A stretch of 64,000 nt of DNA. Source: Mesorhizobium sp. M4B.F.Ca.ET.203.01.1.1 (GTDB lineage: Bacteria > Pseudomonadota > Alphaproteobacteria > Rhizobiales > Rhizobiaceae). A program made the position numbers and the translations under genes. This document shows positions 62,133 to 64,000 of the stretch, piece after piece. The stretch spans positions 186,001 through 250,000 of the forward strand of contig NZ_SRUO01000002.1 in assembly GCF_004791025.1 (NCBI RefSeq), written 5' to 3'. Numbering within the stretch: the stretch's first letter is position 1; the number at the start of each line of letters is the position of its first letter. The notes beneath the pieces are model-generated. The model was not told the origin of the DNA. It saw only the letters and a list, made by a program, of their open reading frames with translations, and ran no database searches.

Positions 62133-63397
62133 GGCTTTGCGCCAAAGCGTTCGCCGGCCTCCTCGATGGCGTCATAGAGGCCGTCGAGCTCGTCGCCGGT
62201 GATGCAATAGGGCGGCAGGAGATAGAGGACATTGCCGAGCGGACGCACCAAAAGTCCGCGTTCGAGGAAGAACGCGCGCAGCTGGGGCCCGATCTCGGCC
62301 AGATAGCCGGCGGAGCCGGTGCGCAGATCGAGGGCCGCGATTGTCCCCGTTGCGCGGCTGTCGCTAAAAAACGGATTGTCGCGAAAACGTCGAAGCCCGG
62401 CAGCCTGTTTTGCGCTCAGGTCCGCGACCCGCTCGGCCACCGGTTCGTCGCGCCAGATCTCGACATTGGCGAGCGCCGCCGCGCACGCGATCGGATTGGC
62501 GGTGTAGGAACTCGAGTGGAAGAATGTCTTCCGCCGGTCCTGCGAATAGTGGGCCTGGAAGATTGCATCGGTCGCAAGCGTCGCCGCCAGCGGGATAACG
62601 CCGCCCGTCAGGCCCTTTGAAGTGCACAGAATGTCCGGTGAGATCGATGCCTGCTCACAGGCGAACATGGTCCCGGTGCGGCCCCACCCGGTCATCACCT
62701 CGTCGGCGATCAGCAATGTGCCGGAGGCTTCGGCGATCTTCTTCAGCTCGGCCACAACCCATGCCGGATACATCAGCATGCCGCCGGCGCCGAGCACCAG
62801 AGGTTCGACGATCAGAGCGGCCGCGCGCCGGTCGCGGGAGACTGCCTCGAACCGATCGAGCGTCTCCTGCTCGCGACCGGCGGCCGGGAAGGGGATGGTG
62901 TCCACCTCGAACAGCAAGGGCTCGTAGGCGGCGTTGAACACGCCGCGGGCGCCGACGCTCATCGTGCCAATCGTGTCGCCATGATAGCTGTGCTCCATGA
63001 CGACGATGCGAGAGCGCGGCGCGTCGATGTTGCGGAAGTAGCCGAGCGCCATCTTCAGCGCGACCTCGACGGCGGTCGAGCCGCTGTCGGAATAGAACAC
63101 CCGATCGAGGCCGGCCGGAGCGAGGCCGACAAGCGCCTTGGCCAGGCGTTCGGCCGGCTCGTGAGTGAAGCCGGCGAAGATGATCTGGTCGAGGCTCGCC
63201 GCGGTCGTCTCGATGGCCTTGACGATGCGGGGATGGCGGTGGCCGTGGGTGACGACCCACCAGGAGGAAATGGCATCCAGGATGCGCGTGCCGTCGGCCT
63301 TGCAGAGGTAGGCCCCTTCCGTCCGGACGATTTCGGGGATAGCCGGCTCGAGCGCGTGCTGGGTGAAGGGATGCCAGACTTGAGACTGCGACATCAT
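62129..63397 (-). CDS. bioA: adenosylmethionine-8-amino-7-oxononanoate aminotransferase BioA
   Basis: A 422-residue PLP enzyme. It starts [20 protein letters not shown] with the [20 protein letters not shown] motif of BioA, then [59 protein letters not shown] and the Schiff-base lysine in [12 protein letters not shown]. It converts 8-amino-7-oxononanoate to 7,8-diaminononanoate. Both ends overlap neighbours by four bases. Confidence 0.96.
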   Translation of the reverse strand: MMSQSQVWHPFTQHALEPAIPEIVRTEGAYLCKADGTRILDAISSWWVVTHGHRHPRIVKAIETTAASLDQIIFAGFTHEPAERLAKALVGLAPAGLDRVFYSDSGSTAVEVALKMALGYFRNIDAPRSRIVVMEHSYHGDTIGTMSVGARGVFNAAYEPLLFEVDTIPFPAAGREQETLDRFEAVSRDRRAAALIVEPLVLGAGGMLMYPAWVVAELKKIAEASGTLLIADEVMTGWGRTGTMFACEQASISPDILCTSKGLTGGVIPLAATLATDAIFQAHYSQDRRKTFFHSSSYTANPIACAAALANVEIWRDEPVAERVADLSAKQAAGLRRFRDNPFFSDSRATGTIAALDLRTGSAGYLAEIGPQLRAFFLERGLLVRPLGNVLYLLPPYCITGDELDGLYDAIEEAGERFGAKP

Positions 63398-64000
63398 TCG
63401 CCCCCCGCGATCGCTGAGAGGTCGAAGCCGGCAACCATCGCTTCCCTCAGCGTCCCGCTCGTCAGCGGATCGAGCAGCGGCAGCCTGCCAAGCTGGCGCA
63501 CGCCGCTGAATTCCACGATTGTTCTCTGCGTGTCGGCCACCTCATCGCCGATGAAGGCAATGCCGATGAGCGGGATGGAACGGGCCCTGAGCGCCTCGAT
63601 CGAAAGCAGGGTGTGGTTGATCGTGCCGAGCTTGGTACGGGCGCACAGGATGACCGGCACTCGCCACTGCGCGAAGATGTCGATGAATTTGGTACGCCGG
63701 TTGAGCGGCACCATCAATCCCCCCGCGCCTTCGATGACGAGCGGACCCGGCAAGTCTGGAAGCGACAGCTCTGCGGCGTCTATCGCGACGCCGTCGAGTT
63801 CGGCTGAACGATGCGGCGACAGTGGCTCCTTCAGGCGATACACTTCGGGCAGCACGCGCCCCGGCGGCAGGCCGGCGAGCCGTTCAACGACCTCGCTGTC
63901 GGTCTCCTCATCAAGCCCCGATTGCACCGGCTTCCAGTAGAAGCCGTCGAGCAGGCCGGCCAATGCCGCCGAAAACACCGTTTTGCCGATCCCGGTATCT
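63394..64000 (-). CDS. bioD: dethiobiotin synthetase BioD, 5' end outside the window
   Basis: About 200 residues are visible. The P-loop [17 protein letters not shown] lies at the window edge, and the start is a few codons beyond it. [40 protein letters not shown] and [20 protein letters not shown] are BioD motifs. It closes the ureido ring of dethiobiotin. The stop overlaps the bioA start. Together with bioA and bioZ it indicates a bio(B)(F)DAZ order. Confidence 0.95.
   Translation of the reverse strand, partial: DTGIGKTVFSAALAGLLDGFYWKPVQSGLDEETDSEVVERLAGLPPGRVLPEVYRLKEPLSPHRSAELDGVAIDAAELSLPDLPGPLVIEGAGGLMVPLNRRTKFIDIFAQWRVPVILCARTKLGTINHTLLSIEALRARSIPLIGIAFIGDEVADTQRTIVEFSGVRQLGRLPLLDPLTSGTLREAMVAGFDLSAIAGGE

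Noticed and set aside
1..64000. CRISPR arrays, tRNA or rRNA genes, insertion sequences, prophage genes
   Set aside because: No regularly spaced repeats, RNA gene sequences, transposase or phage motifs were recognised; a tRNA scan would be needed to exclude a missed tRNA.

Overview
The window looks like a chromosomal or large-replicon segment of a Mesorhizobium-like alphaproteobacterium (Hyphomicrobiales). The basis is the high GC content, adjoining fixGHIS and fixNOQP operons, paired FnrN-type regulators, a nirK-nirV-pseudoazurin block, many ABC importers each with a GntR regulator, and bioZ beside bioA and bioD. Genus level is inference; no rRNA or tRNA gene was found.

Microaerobic and denitrification region (1-19,400). 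After a partial DUF6455 gene and a broken LysE exporter come a CBS-BON protein, fixSIHG (ccoGHIS, oxidase maturation) and fixPQON (cbb3 oxidase), all on the minus strand. Next are two FnrN-type iron-sulfur regulators and oxygen-independent hemN. Five FNR/FixK boxes (TTGAT-N4-ATCAA type) sit at the expected distance from CBS-BON, fixG, fixN, both fnrN genes and hemN, and they help fix several start codons. Then come a K+ channel, a group III truncated haemoglobin, nirV, nirK and pseudoazurin, a DUF1858 protein, and the remains of nnrS and nnrR. NNR-type boxes (TTGCG-N4-CGCAA) precede nirK, pseudoazurin, nnrS and probably the DUF1858 gene. nnrS is split into two opposite-facing halves by an inversion of about 0.8 kb, and nnrR carries two frameshifts. 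The NO-sensing arm therefore appears to be decaying while nirK and its promoter remain intact.

19,400-32,700. A remnant of an FAD-dependent oxidoreductase and an AT-rich gene-free stretch come first, then a class III adenylate cyclase with TolB-like and TPR parts. A polyamine-type ABC importer follows, joined to a YtcJ-like amidohydrolase, with a divergent GntR regulator and a TTGTATACAA operator. After that lie an APH-type phosphotransferase, a LysR regulator divergent from an MDR oxidoreductase, and a headless TetR fragment.

Sugar-acid region (32,700-50,900). Two complete carbohydrate ABC importers of the MalFGK/Ugp type flank five enolase-superfamily enzymes, an RraA-type protein, a NIPSNAP protein and two GntR/FCD regulators. 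The content suggests uptake and dehydration of several sugar acids.

50,900-61,100. An alpha/beta hydrolase, aldehyde dehydrogenase and Fe-dependent alcohol dehydrogenase form an operon with a divergent GntR regulator. Then come a DJ-1/PfpI protein, an unusual GntR protein with two winged helices, an RbsCAB-like importer and a zinc alcohol dehydrogenase; a strong inverted repeat lies in the divergent promoter.

The right end (61,100-64,000) holds bioZ, bioA and a truncated bioD, translationally coupled on the minus strand, as part of a biotin operon.
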